Source: Chloroflexota bacterium (GTDB lineage Bacteria > Chloroflexota > Anaerolineae > B4-G1 > SLSP01). Taken from it: 6,826 bases of DNA. Of this stretch, positions 6,601 through 6,826 are shown piece by piece. Where the stretch lies: positions 1 to 6,826 of the forward strand of contig JAAAOZ010000372.1 of the NCBI GenBank assembly GCA_009908585.1. Reading direction: 5' to 3'. The notes beneath the pieces are model-generated. The model searched no databases. It was not told the DNA's origin and saw nothing but the letters and a program-made list of their open reading frames with translations. Positions within the stretch are counted from its first letter, which is position 1. Each line of letters opens with the position of its first letter. Made by a program: the position numbers and the translations under genes.

Positions 6601-6826
6601 CGCTGAGGGCATCTACGGTGTGAATAGCGAAGGTGTCACCACCTTCGTCAACGCGGCGGCAGCGGAGATGTTGGGATGGTCGCCGGAGGAGCTGATCGGC
6701 GAGCGTCACCACCACCTGATTCACCACACTAAACCTGATGGCTCCCACTACCCGGTCGAAGAGTGTAAGGTCTACGCTGCTTACCGCGATGGCGAACTTC
6801 ACCAGGGTGAGGATGAAATCTACTGG
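3659..6826 (+). CDS. Membrane sensor: Cache-HAMP-GAF-GAF-GAF-PAS, C-terminus cut
   Basis: The frame is open from the ATG at 3659 to the window end, 1056 residues so far. AAGGAGG (3645-3651) sits seven bases before the start, an almost perfect ribosome site. Order of parts: membrane segment (about 24-48); extracellular Cache-type domain (about 50-335, with GETGETYLIGQ and FRNDSRF typical of dCache); second membrane segment (about 340-363); HAMP (about 364-420, with P370 and DEVGVLAQAF); short coiled coil; three GAF domains (about 455-600, 633-780 and 811-958); coiled linker; PAS (from about 972), ending in EECKVYAAYRDGELHQGEDEIYW-like sequence. It should sense an extracellular small molecule and relay through HAMP and GAF signalling helices. 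The output domain lies beyond the edge: histidine kinase, GGDEF, phosphatase or none are all possible. Its position after a sensor-less hybrid kinase suggests the two cooperate. Confidence 0.9.
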   Translation, partial: MSNYSSSATSGGGFKWLRSSIRAQLGVSFALLTAVLIIVVTVLLTIFSVNQFRDALTDRAFEELEAVRTLKAIEVHRWIEERKSDIRFVRELESVQGNREGNEGLNVLSEHIDTPTDQTYVQAFERAKREIEAFVAQHGQDVYNDVLLINTAGNVVFALNQENLEINEAEQATFQNALNSVYFGDLFYNPTHEAIDLRIGAPVKDLQGVTVGVIILELNPQQINELMIERTGLGETGETYLIGQDYLFRNDSRFLSELGVETTILNETIVADTAAVRGAFDGQSHTSRIEDYRGESVLSSWTPIVVQPPTPDDPDGVQWALIAEIDEAEALASVDALTRFIAGLSAGLIVLAGAIAIGLGVVLANRLINPIVNLTNSATQVASGDLETEVPTIDREDEVGVLAQAFRQMTDNLRDSIGSLRQRGEELENRDKELSARTEQLEANQRAVRVVFAASEQSDPEELLRLTVNLIRDRFDMYHVQVYLVDEEKNAAVLSESTGYAGLQLLQKEHQIPLDQPALVTRAIHEGEPVVVNDVNQSEGFLANPLLPDTQSEMVVPLQTGERVIGAVDVQSRDVNTFTPDRVSLFETMTDQIALLFQNSELYVRTIEQTEELTNFTTQLRTAATVSERLSTILDPENLLNEVVELLQSRFGFYHAHIYMLDEENERLVVRAGSGEVGEVLRQREHSIPADSPKSLVARAARERQVVVVNDTTLESGFLPNPLLPQTRAEVAVPLITGGNLLGVLDVQDDQPNRFAESDMATFNTLAGQIATALDNARLFEEQREAQQEIRQRAAELQTVAEVSTSAATVLDPDELLQDVVDLTKENFSLYHAHIYLIDNQGENLELAAGAGEAGRLMKEEGWSIAADSETSLVARAFRTGAGVIENDVQAAPDFLPNPHLPDTRAEMAVPMLAGDRVLGVLDVQSEQVGRFTQQDVNIKTTLAEQVATALDNARLFEEQRRAEQNIRNLAQQNELILNSTAEGIYGVNSEGVTTFVNAAAAEMLGWSPEELIGERHHHLIHHTKPDGSHYPVEECKVYAAYRDGELHQGEDEIYW
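4994..6586 (+). repeat. Three in-gene GAF repeats with a 177-codon period
   Basis: The signature FLANPLLPDTQSEMVVPL (541-558), FLPNPLLPQTRAEVAVPL (718-735) and FLPNPHLPDTRAEMAVPM (895-912) recurs at exactly 177-residue spacing. YHV/YHAHIY signatures recur at 176-177. The second and third units are most alike: over ALDNARLFEEQR the DNA at 5978-6010 and 6509-6541 is identical at 30 of 33 bases. The linker helices between domains are repeated along with the domains, indicating duplication of GAF-plus-linker units. Confidence 0.8.

Noticed and set aside
6178..6802. Minus-strand open frames of 144 and 175 residues
   Set aside because: They are antisense to the sensor's GAF3 and PAS, whose conserved motifs show the plus strand is coding; the GC-rich codon pattern opens frames on the opposite strand.

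Overview
The window most likely comes from a filamentous-type Chloroflexota (Anaerolineae-like) bacterium. This is inferred from protein style, not from a marker gene. The three-GAF sensor with its 'YH.HIY..D' and 'FLPNPLLPDTRAEMAVPL' signatures, the N-terminus of the polyprenyl sugar transferase, short heptamer tandem repeats and REP-like palindromes are all typical of that phylum.

Left part, minus strand (1-1467): a surface-polysaccharide pair. A nucleotidyltransferase-fold protein of the NTP_transf_5 type lies upstream of the first 122 residues of a membrane-bound sugar-phosphate transferase that runs off the left edge. A plausible promoter for the transferase sits in the short gap between them.

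Middle (1468-2313): a long stretch with no intact gene. It holds a terminator-like hairpin and a 40-codon C-terminal remnant that looks like a TumE-type (DUF6516) toxin. Abutting the remnant is a MITE-like element of about 268 bp with 14-bp inverted ends and TA at both borders. The element is packed with two unrelated GGCC-rich tandem arrays and three consecutive perfect hairpins, two of which carry mutually complementary loops. An AT-rich leader with small palindromes then leads into the signalling genes.

Right part, plus strand (2314-6826): a signalling pair. First is a soluble hybrid histidine kinase (HisKA-HATPase-receiver) with no input domain. After 139 bp comes a large membrane sensor (TM, Cache-like extracellular domain, TM, HAMP, three GAF domains, PAS) whose C-terminal part lies beyond the right edge. 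The intergenic gap contains a 12-bp palindrome with flanking arms and a heptamer tandem repeat. The likely, unproven, picture is a sensor feeding a kinase that lacks its own sensory input, with the attached receiver passing the phosphate on or giving feedback. No complete new defence or mobile system is visible. The most unusual element is the structured MITE-like repeat at 1699-1966.
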